Positions 54,248 to 63,132 of a stretch of DNA of 64,000 nt are shown piece by piece; the first letter of the stretch is position 1, and each line of letters opens with the position of its first letter. The position numbers were made by a program, and so were the translations under genes. The DNA is taken from assembly GCF_030268205.1 (NCBI RefSeq), contig NZ_BSQF01000002.1, positions 1 to 64,000 on the forward strand. The letters run 5' to 3'. The notes beneath the pieces were generated by a model, which saw nothing but the letters and a program-made list of their open reading frames with translations, had not been told where the DNA came from and made no database searches. The DNA comes from Allomuricauda sp. NBRC 101325. GTDB lineage: Bacteria; Bacteroidota; Bacteroidia; Flavobacteriales; Flavobacteriaceae.

Positions 54248-56272
54248 ATGAAAACAACACACAAGCTCTTTTGGGCTTTGGGAATTACCCTTTCAATGTT
54301 TTTGGGAGGTACCACAAACGCCCAAGAAAAACCAGGGAACAGCACTTTGGTAAGTTCAGATGCGGAATTATCGGCTCTTGCTGCTCTGGATCAAGGGGAC
54401 TATCGCTACACCGTAGAAGATTACTTTGGCAATCCCAAAGTATTTACCTTTCGATTCTCACCTGATGGAAAATACTTGTCCTATCGCGAAAGTGATGAGA
54501 ATGGAAAGCGCCACATCTATGTGAAGAACATGGAGACCAATGAAATTAAAATGGCGATAGAAGAGAAGGAAGAACTGGTAAGGGTCTATGGTTGGCTCAA
54601 CAACGAAAGATTATATTTCTCCATGGATAAAGGAGGGAATGAGAATTACCATATTTATGCAGTGGATCTCGATGGTGGTAATTTGAAAGATCTTACTCCC
54701 TACGATGGGGTACGGGCAGAATTCAATGAGCTTTTACGGGATGATAAAGAGCATATTATTGTGGAATTGAACAAAAATAATCCTGAGGTATTTGAGCCTT
54801 ATAAATTGAATGTAATTACTGGGGAAATTACCCAACTGTACACCAATGAGGATCCATCCAACCCCATTTTGGGTTACGATTTTGATAAAAATGGCAAACT
54901 AAAAGGTTTTGCCCGTCTTAGGGATGGTGTTGATCAGGATGTTTATTATGAAGATGGTACGGGTGGATACAAAATTTTGAAACAACTGAGTTGGAAGGAC
55001 AACTTTTACATTGCCGAGTTCAACTATGCAACAGAATATCCACATGATGCCTATGTGATTTCCAATTTGGAAACTGATAAATCCGAAATTCAATTATTTG
55101 ATTTAAAGGAAAACAAGGTCATAGAAAAGATATTTTCCCATGAGCAATATGATGTGGAAAATGGCAGCCTTTCCAGAACCAGAAACTATGAGATAGATTA
55201 CATTGCCTATGAAGGGGAGAAACATGTTATGGTCCCCGTAAGTGAGGTTTTCAAGAAAATGGATGCTACCATTAAAAAGGAACTTCCCGGTATGCAGTAC
55301 AGCATTTTGGATAGCACAGAGGACGAAAATTTATATATGCTCTACGTGGATAGCGATAAGGTATATGGAATGTACTATGCATACAATGTCGCCAAAGATG
55401 AACTTACAGAACTGTACAATACAATGCCGCAGTTAAAACCCGAGGATATGGCCGAAATGCGACCAATCACATTTACGAGTAGGGATGGTGTAACCTTGCA
55501 TGGGTACATAACACTTCCAAAGGCTGCCTTGGCCGGGGAAAAAGTGCCTGTAATTGTAAATCCACATGGGGGACCACAAGGTGTTCGGGATTCTTGGGGA
55601 TTTAATCCAGAGGCTCAATTGTTTGCAAGTAGGGGATATGCGACCCTACAAGTAAATTTCAGGATTTCTGGAGGATACGGACGTCAATTTTTGGAATCAG
55701 GTTTTAAGGAAATAGGTCGAAAAGCCATGGATGATGTGGAGGATGGCCTTAAATATGTTGTGGAACAAGGTTGGGTAAATCCTAATAAAGCTGCAATTTA
55801 TGGTGGTAGTCATGGAGGATATGCGGTGTTGAGAGGATTGACAAAAACTCCAGACTTGTACGCTTGTGGGGTAGATTATGTTGGTGTTTCCAATTTGTTC
55901 ACCTTTATGAAAACGATTCCACCCTATTGGAAGCCCTATCTAAAGATTATGAAGGAAATATGGTACGATGAAGATGATCCGTCCGAAAAGGTCATTATGG
56001 AAGAAGTTTCACCAGTGTATCAAATTGATAAAATCAAGAAACCCTTGTTTGTGGTGCAAGGTGCCAACGACCCAAGGGTAAACATTGATGAATCCGACCA
56101 GATTGTAAGTGCATTGCGTGGAAAAGGATATGATGTGCCCTATATGGTAAAGTATGACGAAGGACATGGTTTTGGGAAAGAAGAAAATCGTTTGGATCTA
56201 TATAAATCCATGATGGGCTTTTATGCCAAACATTTAGGGCAACAAGAAATTCCAATGCCATTAAAAGATTGA
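54248..56272 (+). CDS. S9 family prolyl oligopeptidase
   Basis: 674 aa with a signal peptide (about 1-25, ending NAQE), so it is periplasmic or secreted. The first 400 residues form a beta-propeller with [28 protein letters not shown] blades. The catalytic alpha/beta-hydrolase domain has the Ser in GGSHGGYA (Ser about 521), Asp in QGANDPRV and His in [11 protein letters not shown]. It cleaves short peptides, often after proline or with dipeptidyl specificity. A terminator follows. Confidence 0.94.
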   Translation: MKTTHKLFWALGITLSMFLGGTTNAQEKPGNSTLVSSDAELSALAALDQGDYRYTVEDYFGNPKVFTFRFSPDGKYLSYRESDENGKRHIYVKNMETNEIKMAIEEKEELVRVYGWLNNERLYFSMDKGGNENYHIYAVDLDGGNLKDLTPYDGVRAEFNELLRDDKEHIIVELNKNNPEVFEPYKLNVITGEITQLYTNEDPSNPILGYDFDKNGKLKGFARLRDGVDQDVYYEDGTGGYKILKQLSWKDNFYIAEFNYATEYPHDAYVISNLETDKSEIQLFDLKENKVIEKIFSHEQYDVENGSLSRTRNYEIDYIAYEGEKHVMVPVSEVFKKMDATIKKELPGMQYSILDSTEDENLYMLYVDSDKVYGMYYAYNVAKDELTELYNTMPQLKPEDMAEMRPITFTSRDGVTLHGYITLPKAALAGEKVPVIVNPHGGPQGVRDSWGFNPEAQLFASRGYATLQVNFRISGGYGRQFLESGFKEIGRKAMDDVEDGLKYVVEQGWVNPNKAAIYGGSHGGYAVLRGLTKTPDLYACGVDYVGVSNLFTFMKTIPPYWKPYLKIMKEIWYDEDDPSEKVIMEEVSPVYQIDKIKKPLFVVQGANDPRVNIDESDQIVSALRGKGYDVPYMVKYDEGHGFGKEENRLDLYKSMMGFYAKHLGQQEIPMPLKD

Positions 56273-56297
56273 TAAAGCTGTTGATATTCAATAGTCA

Positions 56298-56322
56298 AGG
56301 GGGCGAATTTCGCTCCCTTTTT
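56298..56322 (+). terminator. Terminator of the S9 peptidase gene
   Basis: GGGGGCGAA/TTCGCTCCC pairs with one mismatch and is followed by T5, about 26 bp after the stop codon. Confidence 0.75.
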
Positions 56323-56404
56323 CATTTTTAAGACTGCCTTTACCGTTCAGGATAAAGGAATTACCACTCATCATAATTGGATTCTTTTGGGGTTAAGCTT
56401 TCTA

Positions 56405-56412
56405 TACATTTG
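56405..56412 (+). promoter_or_regulatory. Probable promoter of the small-ORF/LytS-LytR unit, -7 element
   Basis: TACATTTG matches TAnnTTTG exactly. TTTTG at 56385-56389 is a possible -33, with a short spacer. It is the only good element ahead of 56440-58554. Confidence 0.5.
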
Positions 56413-56439
56413 TTTCATCAAACAATAAAAACAAACATT

Positions 56440-56493
56440 ATGATCGCACTGGCCAAAATTCTCATCACAGTTTTAGTAAGTATCCTTTTATAA
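56440..56493 (+). CDS. Possible 17-residue hydrophobic peptide
   Basis: The open frame MIALAKILITVLVSILL lies 28 bp after a consensus promoter and 36 bp before the next gene. It is almost wholly hydrophobic, so it could be a tiny membrane peptide or a leader peptide. Nothing else supports it, and such short frames arise by chance. Confidence 0.3.
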   Translation: MIALAKILITVLVSILL

Positions 56494-56528
56494 TAAAGAG
56501 TTGTTCAACAATCTTAAAAACAGACTTC

Positions 56529-56741
56529 ATGAAAAATTTAAATACATCACAAAAAATTGTTTTGGTTCTGGGCGTTGTGCTTGTGGGCATTTCAATTTTC
56601 GGTAAATTCAACCAGTGGGAATATGGCAGTTATTATCCTATCTTTTATGCAGGTATCAGCATGTCATGGATTGCATTTTTGCCCTCAAGAAAAAAATGCC
56701 ATAACCCTTTCAAAAAGAAGCAAGCGCAAACTTTAAAATAA
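56529..56741 (+). CDS. Small membrane protein of unknown function
   Basis: 70 aa. Two membrane helices (about 9-27 and 35-52) precede a short, very basic tail ending KKKQAQTLK. It lies 33 bp ahead of the LytS-type kinase gene, with no terminator between, so it may be part of the same sensing unit. No known family is recognised. Confidence 0.65.
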   Translation: MKNLNTSQKIVLVLGVVLVGISIFGKFNQWEYGSYYPIFYAGISMSWIAFLPSRKKCHNPFKKKQAQTLK

Positions 56742-56773
56742 AATGTTAGGTATCCTTTAGGATACGGTACTAC

Positions 56774-57832
56774 ATGAAATTGAACAAGAAAAACAGGAAT
56801 ACAGCATTTTGGGGCCTACAGTTTTTTGGCTGGGGATTTATCAATTCCATATCCATTTTTGTACCCCAAAACATTAGTAAAGAACTTATCATTTTTTCCA
56901 TTTTTGCTGGTATGTTCATAGGAATTTCCTCAACTTCTGTGCTAAGGTGGTACCTGAAAAAATATGTCGATTTTGATTCCTTTGGATTTAAGGAGGTTGT
57001 GAAAATCTTGGTTTCTTCTCTATTGGCGGCCACTTTGTTTGGGGCCATGAACATATTTTTTGGAATTTTATATGTGAAATTTGGCCCAGAAATTACCGAG
57101 GCCGAACGACATATGTTCGAGGCTTATGATAAGTTTTGGATTCAGGTGTTGAACTCCCTGTTTTTGGTCGGTGCATGGACCATTACCTATTTGGTAATTA
57201 AACTACTGTTGAAACTAAATCAAAACCGCATTGAACGTCTGGAATTGAATTCAACCTTAAAACAGGCGCAACTCAATACCTTAAAAGGCCAGATAAATCC
57301 ACATTTTATGTTCAATAGCCTCAATAATATTCGAGGGCTGATGTTGGAAGATGTGGAGAAATCAAGGGAAATGCTCACCAAACTTTCAGAGATCATGCGC
57401 TATTCCCTCACAAAAAACAATGTGAACGATATTCCTGTTAGGGAAGAGTTGGAGGTGGTTGATAATTACATCGACCTTTCCAAAATTCAGTTTGAAGACC
57501 GTTTGAATTTTATAAAAGAAGTGGGTGGTGACACTTTGGACTTGAAGATTCCGCCCATGATCATTCAATTGTTGGTAGAAAATGCTGCAAAACATGGTAT
57601 TTCCAATCTTAAGAGTGGTGGGAGAATTAAGTTGACGATTCAAAAAGACAATGAGGAATTGCTTATAGAAATTAGGAATACTGGAAAACTCAAAATTTCC
57701 AAAGATTCCACCCAATTGGGACTGATCAACATAAAACAACGCCTAAAATTGTTGTATGCCGATCGTGCATCTTTTAATTTGGAGGAAATATCAGATGAGG
57801 TAGTGGCACAGGTTAAAATTCCGTTGACATGA
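56774..57832 (+). CDS. LytS/YehU-type sensor histidine kinase
   Basis: 352 aa. Four membrane helices (residues 12 to about 145) without a large extracellular domain form the sensor part. A coiled-coil linker leads to a His_kinase domain with NPHFMFNSLNNIRGLM (phospho-acceptor His177) and a short HATPase domain with VENAAKHG (N box) and TGLGLINIKQRL-like G box (here STQLGLINIKQRL). Its last four bases overlap the response regulator start (ATGA). The signal sensed is unknown. Confidence 0.93.
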   Translation: MKLNKKNRNTAFWGLQFFGWGFINSISIFVPQNISKELIIFSIFAGMFIGISSTSVLRWYLKKYVDFDSFGFKEVVKILVSSLLAATLFGAMNIFFGILYVKFGPEITEAERHMFEAYDKFWIQVLNSLFLVGAWTITYLVIKLLLKLNQNRIERLELNSTLKQAQLNTLKGQINPHFMFNSLNNIRGLMLEDVEKSREMLTKLSEIMRYSLTKNNVNDIPVREELEVVDNYIDLSKIQFEDRLNFIKEVGGDTLDLKIPPMIIQLLVENAAKHGISNLKSGGRIKLTIQKDNEELLIEIRNTGKLKISKDSTQLGLINIKQRLKLLYADRASFNLEEISDEVVAQVKIPLT

Positions 57833-58554
57833 AGATTAAAGCTGTAATTGTTGAAGATTCCCGTTTGGCCCGTAATGAGCTAAAGCAGCTTATTAAGGAG
57901 CATGCCGATTTGGAACTTATCGGCGAGGCCAGCAATGTAGATGAGGGTGTTGAACTGATTGAATCCAAAAACCCCGATCTTTTGTTTTTGGACATCAACA
58001 TGCCAGAAAAGGATGGTTTTGAACTCTTGGAAATGTTGGACGAGGTGCCCATTACAGTTTTTACCACCGCTTATGACGAATATGCTATTAAGTCATTCGA
58101 GTATAATGCTTTGGATTATTTGCTCAAACCTGTAAGTCAAAAACGTTTTGATTTGGCCTTGGAGAAAGTAAGGGTCAAATTATCCAATGATCGCAATTCT
58201 GCAGATTCCACAAAACGACTGACCCCCAACAGTCAAATTTTTATTAAAGACGGGGAAGCCTGTTGGTTGGTAAAGATATCCGATATTTCCATGTTTGAGA
58301 TAGTGGGGAACTATACCCGTGTATTTTTCGAGGACAAAAAACCGATGCTATACAAATCCTTGAACCAAGTAGAGGAAAAGCTCCCTGAAGATGACTTTTT
58401 CCGGGCCAATCGCCAACAGATCGTAAACACAAATTATATTGAAAATGTAGTGCCATGGTTCAATGGTAAATTAAAATTGACCATGAACAATGGGGAAGAA
58501 GTGGAAGTGTCGCGCAGACAATCCTATATTTTTAAGGATAAAATGAGTTTGTAA
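57829..58554 (+). CDS. LytTR-family response regulator
   Basis: 241 aa. The receiver domain (1 to about 120) has the phosphorylated Asp55 (LLFLDINMPEKDGFE), acidic pocket VEDS and the Lys in YLLKPVSQ. The C-terminal LytTR DNA-binding domain (about 140-241) has IFIKDGEACWLVKISDISMFEIVGNYTRVFF and FFRANRQQIVNTNYIENV. It is the cognate partner of the kinase it overlaps. Target genes unknown. Confidence 0.95.
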   Translation: MKIKAVIVEDSRLARNELKQLIKEHADLELIGEASNVDEGVELIESKNPDLLFLDINMPEKDGFELLEMLDEVPITVFTTAYDEYAIKSFEYNALDYLLKPVSQKRFDLALEKVRVKLSNDRNSADSTKRLTPNSQIFIKDGEACWLVKISDISMFEIVGNYTRVFFEDKKPMLYKSLNQVEEKLPEDDFFRANRQQIVNTNYIENVVPWFNGKLKLTMNNGEEVEVSRRQSYIFKDKMSL

Positions 58555-58556
58555 TC

Positions 58557-59342
58557 TTAAAAGGACTTTAAGAGGCCACCATCAATGGGGATATTGGTTC
58601 CTGTAATAAATGCCGCTTGGTCCGAAGCCAAGAAAGCCACCAAATACCCATATTCTTTCGGATCGCCTATTCGTTTCATGGGTACTTGCTCTTCCATATT
58701 GCTGCGAACTTCATCTGGGGAAATTCCCAACTTTTCTGCCTTTTTCACATTGAGTTGAGCAATACGGTCGGTATCAAAATATCCCGTTAGTGTATTGTTT
58801 ACGGTAATGCCATCCTTGGCCACATCATAGGCCAAACTTTTGCCCCAAGTCACCACAGCAGCCCTTATCGAATTTGAAAGCGCCAGATAATTTAAGGGTT
58901 CCTTTACCGAAATGGAGGCAACGTTTATGATTCTGCCCCAATGTTGTTCTTGCATATGTTTTAATGCCAATTCAGTGGTAAAAACCACCGATTTAAAAAG
59001 CAAATCAAAAGCCTCTTGGTAATCAGTTACGGTTTTTTCCAATGCACCGCCAGCTTGTGGACCTTGGGTGTTATTTACCAAAATATCAATCGTGTTTGAC
59101 TTGAAAAAAACTGAAATGGTCTTTTGAAAGGCTTCAAAACTCGAAAAATCAACCACGATATATTGGTGTTTTTGCCCTTTGGAACTATCCATTTCTTGAA
59201 TAATGGATTGCATCCGTTCTTCATTTCGGGCCATAAGGGTTACATTGGCACCACTCTCCGCCAATTGACGTGCAATGGCTTCCCCGATTCCTTTACTACT
59301 GCCCCCAACAAGGGCGTTTTTTCCTAAAAGCGAAATGTTCAT
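58557..59342 (-). CDS. SDR-family oxidoreductase
   Basis: 261 aa. NAD(P)-binding motif LVGGSSKGIGEAIA (about 11-24), NNTQG in place of NNAG, and NGSIS-like SISV; the usual catalytic Tyr position is replaced by Leu-Ser-Asn (LALSNSIRAAVVTWGKSLA), so the YxxxK triad is altered: Ser-Asn where Tyr is expected. FITGTNIPIDGGL ends the fold. It lies 2 bp from the cupin gene on the same strand. Enzymatic activity is uncertain because of this change; a similar class of SDR lacks Tyr. Confidence 0.82.
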   Translation of the reverse strand: MNISLLGKNALVGGSSKGIGEAIARQLAESGANVTLMARNEERMQSIIQEMDSSKGQKHQYIVVDFSSFEAFQKTISVFFKSNTIDILVNNTQGPQAGGALEKTVTDYQEAFDLLFKSVVFTTELALKHMQEQHWGRIINVASISVKEPLNYLALSNSIRAAVVTWGKSLAYDVAKDGITVNNTLTGYFDTDRIAQLNVKKAEKLGISPDEVRSNMEEQVPMKRIGDPKEYGYLVAFLASDQAAFITGTNIPIDGGLLKSF

Positions 59343-59344
59343 AA

Positions 59345-59656
59345 TTATCTGTATTCTTCCCGAACAGGGGTAAAAATATCCATCAATTTACAAGGGGTCA
59401 AGGCTTTTCCACTATGCGGAACATTGGAAGGGATCACGACCACATCTCCTGGGTTGTAGATATCTGTTTTGCCACCAAGGGTAAATTCGAAAGTACCTTC
59501 GACCACGTGCATGATCTGTTCGTGAATGTGATGGTGTTCAGGTACCTCGGCATCTTTGTCCACATCCCAAAATACCCAGCTCATTTGTTCGCCATGCACC
59601 AATTTTCCATGGTATCCTGGCATAATTTCTTTTGGAGTTATATCGGCTAAATTCAT
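59345..59656 (-). CDS. Cupin domain protein
   Basis: 103 aa, a single cupin barrel. PEHHHIHEQIMHVVEGTFEFTLGG supplies the first motif (His-rich metal ligands, Glu) and GDVVVIPSNVPHSGKAL the second. It is the upstream gene of a two-gene operon with the SDR. Small cupins like this often act as isomerases or dioxygenases or as quercetinase-like proteins. Substrate unknown. Confidence 0.9.
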   Translation of the reverse strand: MNLADITPKEIMPGYHGKLVHGEQMSWVFWDVDKDAEVPEHHHIHEQIMHVVEGTFEFTLGGKTDIYNPGDVVVIPSNVPHSGKALTPCKLMDIFTPVREEYR

Positions 59657-59705
59657 GATCTAATTATTTACGACCAAGTTAAGGATTAATCAGGAGGTTT
59701 GATAG

Positions 59706-59736
59706 TTTGCTTTGGATGGCGCATTGCCTATTTTTG
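59706..59736 (+). promoter_or_regulatory. Promoter of the Mur-ligase-like gene
   Basis: TTTG (59706-59709), a 19-bp spacer and TATTTTTG (59729-59736) match the Bacteroidota consensus closely. The ATG at 59754 follows after 17 bp, so the earlier in-frame TTG at 59712 cannot be the start. Confidence 0.65.
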
Positions 59737-59753
59737 ACGATCAAACAGAAATC

Positions 59754-60623
59754 ATGCAGATACATTTTATAGGAGTTGGAGATAAGCGAATGGCCAATAT
59801 GGGAGTTGCTATGCAAGCTTTTGGTCATCAAGTGACCGTAAGTGATTCGGATTTGTCTGATGATACCAAAACTTTGTTGAGTTCCAATGAATTGCTTCCG
59901 AGTCAGCTAGGATGGTTTCCAGAGAAGATTCACGATGGACTAAATGTAGTTGTATTTAGTTTGAAAGTGACTGCAGATAACCCAGAATTGCAGCGTGCGG
60001 AAGAAATGGGGGTCAAAACCCTTTCTTATGCTGAATTTTTGTTTGAGCAGATGCAATACAAAACCCGTGTGGTCATTTCAGGGTTAGGTAGAAGTACGGT
60101 TGCTAAAATGATTTTGCATGTTCTGAAGTTTAATGATAAATCGGTGGATTATGTTTTGGATGACCACATTCAACTTTCCGAAGAGAATGATTTTATTGTT
60201 TTAACAGGAAGCGACACCTCAATTTCTCTTGCCGATTCAAGACCCGAATTTGAAATTTATTACCCTAATATTGCCTTGTTGAGTGATATGGAAGTGGGAG
60301 GTTCCGTTGAAAAATATCAAGCTTTTGTGGATGGAATTGTAAAGGGAGGGAGTATCACTTTTAATGAAGAAGACCCAAAAGTGAAGAGCATAGTGGAGGC
60401 TACCGAGAATCCGATTCGCAAGTTTCCATACGCAACACCAGAGTTCTTGGAAGAGGATGGTATTATTTATTTAGATACACCAGACGGGGAAATGCCGTTG
60501 GAGATTACTGGGGAAACCAATTTGGGTTATCTGGCAGGTGCCAAATGGATCTGCCAACAAATGGGCATCGATGAAGAAGATTTTTACGATGCCATTGCAA
60601 CGTTTGTTTTGGAGCAAAATTAA
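59754..60623 (+). CDS. Mpl/MurC-like Mur-ligase pseudoenzyme
   Basis: 289 aa. It resembles the first two domains of the Bacteroidota Mpl-like ligase (about 450 aa): MQIHFIGVGDKRMANMG, LGWFPEKI, DNPELQRAEEMGVKTLSYAEFL and MILHVLKFNDKSVDYVLDD. The ATP P loop, normally GSHGKTT, reads SGLGRST (109-115), the EGDE acid site is TGSD (151-154), and the WDHINVFPT active-site segment is missing. The C-terminal ligase domain is absent. So it should not ligate; it may bind a UDP-MurNAc precursor or regulate the true enzyme. The rest of its C-terminus (about 200-289) is novel to me. Confidence 0.8.
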   Translation: MQIHFIGVGDKRMANMGVAMQAFGHQVTVSDSDLSDDTKTLLSSNELLPSQLGWFPEKIHDGLNVVVFSLKVTADNPELQRAEEMGVKTLSYAEFLFEQMQYKTRVVISGLGRSTVAKMILHVLKFNDKSVDYVLDDHIQLSEENDFIVLTGSDTSISLADSRPEFEIYYPNIALLSDMEVGGSVEKYQAFVDGIVKGGSITFNEEDPKVKSIVEATENPIRKFPYATPEFLEEDGIIYLDTPDGEMPLEITGETNLGYLAGAKWICQQMGIDEEDFYDAIATFVLEQN

Positions 60624-61072
60624 ACTCCAAATTGCCGTAAATGATGGTCCAAATGTTTGTACTGCATTTGCCCCCATTGCTCATTCGTAAAAGTACCAAA
60701 AACAGGATGGGGATTCCAACTTTCACGAGTTCTTTCTTCATGAAAATCCTTTACCAAATCCAACAATACCTCCCTTTCTTTGTCAATATCTTTTTCCTCT
60801 ACAACTTTTAGTCCTTTGGCCGTCGGAAGCCCATGTCGCCAAGGTTTATCATCATAAAGACTTTTTTTGAAAAAAAATCCCATTAATTTTAACATTGGAT
60901 TGGGTTTACCTTTCGAAGGTTCTTTTTTTAAGGCAATCTTTAAGGGAAACTGGCAATGATAGAGCATTTGACCCACTTCCATTTTACCCCATTGGCGCTC
61001 CGATTCTTCAGACAATGCACTTAATCGAGATGCTATTTCTTCGTAGGCTTCCGTGTTGAAAAGGGATTTCAT
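60620..61072 (-). CDS. DUF1569 protein (DinB-like)
   Basis: 150 aa, cytoplasmic helical bundle. KMEVGQMLYHCQFPLK holds a likely metal-binding His, and WNPHPVFGTFTNEQWGQMQYKHLDHHLRQFG is the typical DUF1569 C-terminus with the further histidines. DinB-superfamily proteins of this kind often bind metal and use small thiols; the specific role is unknown. It overlaps the stop of the convergent neighbour by 4 bp. Confidence 0.85.
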   Translation of the reverse strand: MKSLFNTEAYEEIASRLSALSEESERQWGKMEVGQMLYHCQFPLKIALKKEPSKGKPNPMLKLMGFFFKKSLYDDKPWRHGLPTAKGLKVVEEKDIDKEREVLLDLVKDFHEERTRESWNPHPVFGTFTNEQWGQMQYKHLDHHLRQFGV

Positions 61073-61112
61073 AATGAAGAATTTATAGTGAAAATTACAA
61101 AATTTATTCTCC

Positions 61113-61120
61113 TATCTTTA
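61113..61120 (+). promoter_or_regulatory. Possible radC promoter, -7 element
   Basis: TATCTTTA differs from TAnnTTTG by one base and ends 4 bp before the radC ATG, which predicts a nearly leaderless transcript. Confidence 0.35.
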
Positions 61121-61124
61121 GGCC

Positions 61125-61823
61125 ATGCAAGAAAAACTAGCTTCCTTTTCCATAAAGAATTGGGCGGATGATGACCGACCACGGGAGAAATTGGTGCAGA
61201 AGGGAAGCTTCGCTCTTTCGGATGCCGAGTTGATCGCCATTTTGATTGGTTCGGGAAGTAGGGATGAAAGCGCCGTGGAACTTTCCAAGCGTATTTTGGC
61301 CTCTGTGGACCATAATCTAAATGAAGTGGGGAAGTTATCGGTCAACCAATTGATGCGATTTAAGGGCATTGGGGAAGCCAAAGCAGTCACCATTGCGGCA
61401 GCTCTCGAAATAGGAAGAAGACGTAGGGGGGAGGATACCAAAAAAATCACAAAGATTTCAAGTAGCCATGATGCTTTTGAGTTGCTTTACCCCTTGATCG
61501 GGGAACTGCAGCACGAGGAGTTTTGGATCGTGTATCTCAACAATTCAAACAAAGTCATTCACAAATCACAATTGAGCAAAGGTGGAATTACCGGAACTCT
61601 GGTCGATGTTAGATTGGTTTTGAAACAAGCACTTGAATTAGGGGCTGTGGGTATTATTTTGGCCCATAACCACCCGTCGGGAACCTTAATGCCCAGTAGT
61701 GCCGATAAGCAAATTACACGCAAATTGAAAATAGCTTCCTATGCATTGGATATAAAAGTTTTGGACCATTTGATCGTTGCCCAAAACGAATATTTGAGCT
61801 TTGCCGATCAAGGAATATTATAG
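61125..61823 (+). CDS. radC: RadC family protein
   Basis: 232 aa. The N-terminal helix-hairpin-helix part (about 25-95, GVSNLQRFKGIGEAKA-like: LMRFKGIGEAKAVTIAAALEIG) precedes an MPN+/JAB domain with the zinc site ILAHNHPSGTLMPSSADK (HxH...Ser...Asp). Once linked to DNA repair, its true role is unclear. It heads a run with the DUF7033 and YjjG genes. Confidence 0.94.
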   Translation: MQEKLASFSIKNWADDDRPREKLVQKGSFALSDAELIAILIGSGSRDESAVELSKRILASVDHNLNEVGKLSVNQLMRFKGIGEAKAVTIAAALEIGRRRRGEDTKKITKISSSHDAFELLYPLIGELQHEEFWIVYLNNSNKVIHKSQLSKGGITGTLVDVRLVLKQALELGAVGIILAHNHPSGTLMPSSADKQITRKLKIASYALDIKVLDHLIVAQNEYLSFADQGIL

Positions 61824-61836
61824 TCATTGAGTAATT

Positions 61837-63132
61837 ATGTTGTTGATATTTACCCATAAGGTCACCAATAGGTTAACATATACCACCAAGCAGATTTTTG
61901 AAAAAATTCTAGGTGTGGAAATTGGATTTACCACCAAAGTGGAGGATTTTATCAAGCACACGGGTCCCAAAATGACCTATTCAAAGCAGCCTTTACAAAA
62001 CGAATTCTTTATTCGAAGTAATGATCTGCTGTTTGAACAAGGAATCAACGATTTAGAAATCAATGTCTCTGATTGGGATGGAGTGCCCTGTTTTTTTGCC
62101 GCAGGTGAAAAAAGTACATTGCCTTTCGATATTTTTTCGGCCAGTTTTTTTCTTTTGAGCCGTTATGAGGAGTATTTGCCACATGTTAAGGACAGTGTGG
62201 GGAGATTTCCAGTCAAGGAGAGTATCGCCTATCAACATAAATTTTTGCAGACCCCGGTGGTGGATCTTTGGGCCTTTAAATTATTGACTGCATTAAAGGC
62301 ACGTTTTCCAAAACTTGAAAGCAAGGAAAAAGATTATCAGTTTACCTCGATCATCAATGTGACCACTTCGCATGCATTTGCTATGCGCGGAATTGCGAGA
62401 ACGCTCGGAGGTCTTTTTGTGGATATAGGGAATTTTAAGTTCCGCAATATTGTAAGGCGGTTTGCCGTATTGTTCGGAATTCAAAAAGATCCTTACGACA
62501 ACTTTTTCGAGTTGGTGGAGATCCATAAAAAATTTCCTATAAAAAGCATGTTCTTTTTTCAATTTGCCAAGCATTCCGCACATGACAAAAATGTGTCAAC
62601 AAACAATAACAAATTTCGATTTTTAATCAAGTCCATTGCCGACTATAGCATTGTGTCGTTAAGCACTTCGTTTATGTCCTCATCCAACAATAAAGTGCTT
62701 CGTGAGGAGAAACGGCAATTGGGTAATTTAATAAATCGTCCCATAAGTTATTCGAGGTTGCGATACAATCGGGTAAATGTGCCCGCAGCGTACCGAAGTT
62801 TGGTGGAGACTGAATTTACCGATGATTTTTCAATGGGATACACCCATCAAATTGGATTTAGGGCCGGCACCTGCACACCGTTTCATTTTTATGATATCAA
62901 TACGGAAATTCGGCAACCCATCAAGATTCATCCTTTTGCCATGCACGATTATTCTCTTGTAAATTTTAAGACCAAGGAGGAGGTTTTTGAAAGATTGGAT
63001 GAGGTATATCGCGTTGTTAAACAAGTAAAAGGGGATTTGATTTTTGTGTTTTCAAATGAGTTGTTGGGGAGTGATCAAAATTTGGATTGGATGGAGCTCT
63101 ATCAATCCATCTTAAAACGATACTATGTTTGA
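61837..63132 (+). CDS. DUF7033 protein, polysaccharide-deacetylase-like
   Basis: 431 aa, soluble. The first third matches what is annotated as DUF7033 in flavobacteria (DWDGVPCFFAAGEKSTLPFDIFSASFFLLSRYEEYLP). The remainder has the layout of a polysaccharide deacetylase (IGFRAGTCTPFHFYDI), but the metal-binding Asp-His-His positions do not stand out: VTTSHAFAMRG stands in for the usual VTxDxDxxxxY start. Activity is therefore doubtful. It overlaps yjjG by 8 bp. Confidence 0.8.
   Translation: MLLIFTHKVTNRLTYTTKQIFEKILGVEIGFTTKVEDFIKHTGPKMTYSKQPLQNEFFIRSNDLLFEQGINDLEINVSDWDGVPCFFAAGEKSTLPFDIFSASFFLLSRYEEYLPHVKDSVGRFPVKESIAYQHKFLQTPVVDLWAFKLLTALKARFPKLESKEKDYQFTSIINVTTSHAFAMRGIARTLGGLFVDIGNFKFRNIVRRFAVLFGIQKDPYDNFFELVEIHKKFPIKSMFFFQFAKHSAHDKNVSTNNNKFRFLIKSIADYSIVSLSTSFMSSSNNKVLREEKRQLGNLINRPISYSRLRYNRVNVPAAYRSLVETEFTDDFSMGYTHQIGFRAGTCTPFHFYDINTEIRQPIKIHPFAMHDYSLVNFKTKEEVFERLDEVYRVVKQVKGDLIFVFSNELLGSDQNLDWMELYQSILKRYYV

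Noticed and set aside
61837..63132. Active polysaccharide deacetylase
   Set aside because: The Asp-His-His metal triad could not be located, so I call it deacetylase-like only.
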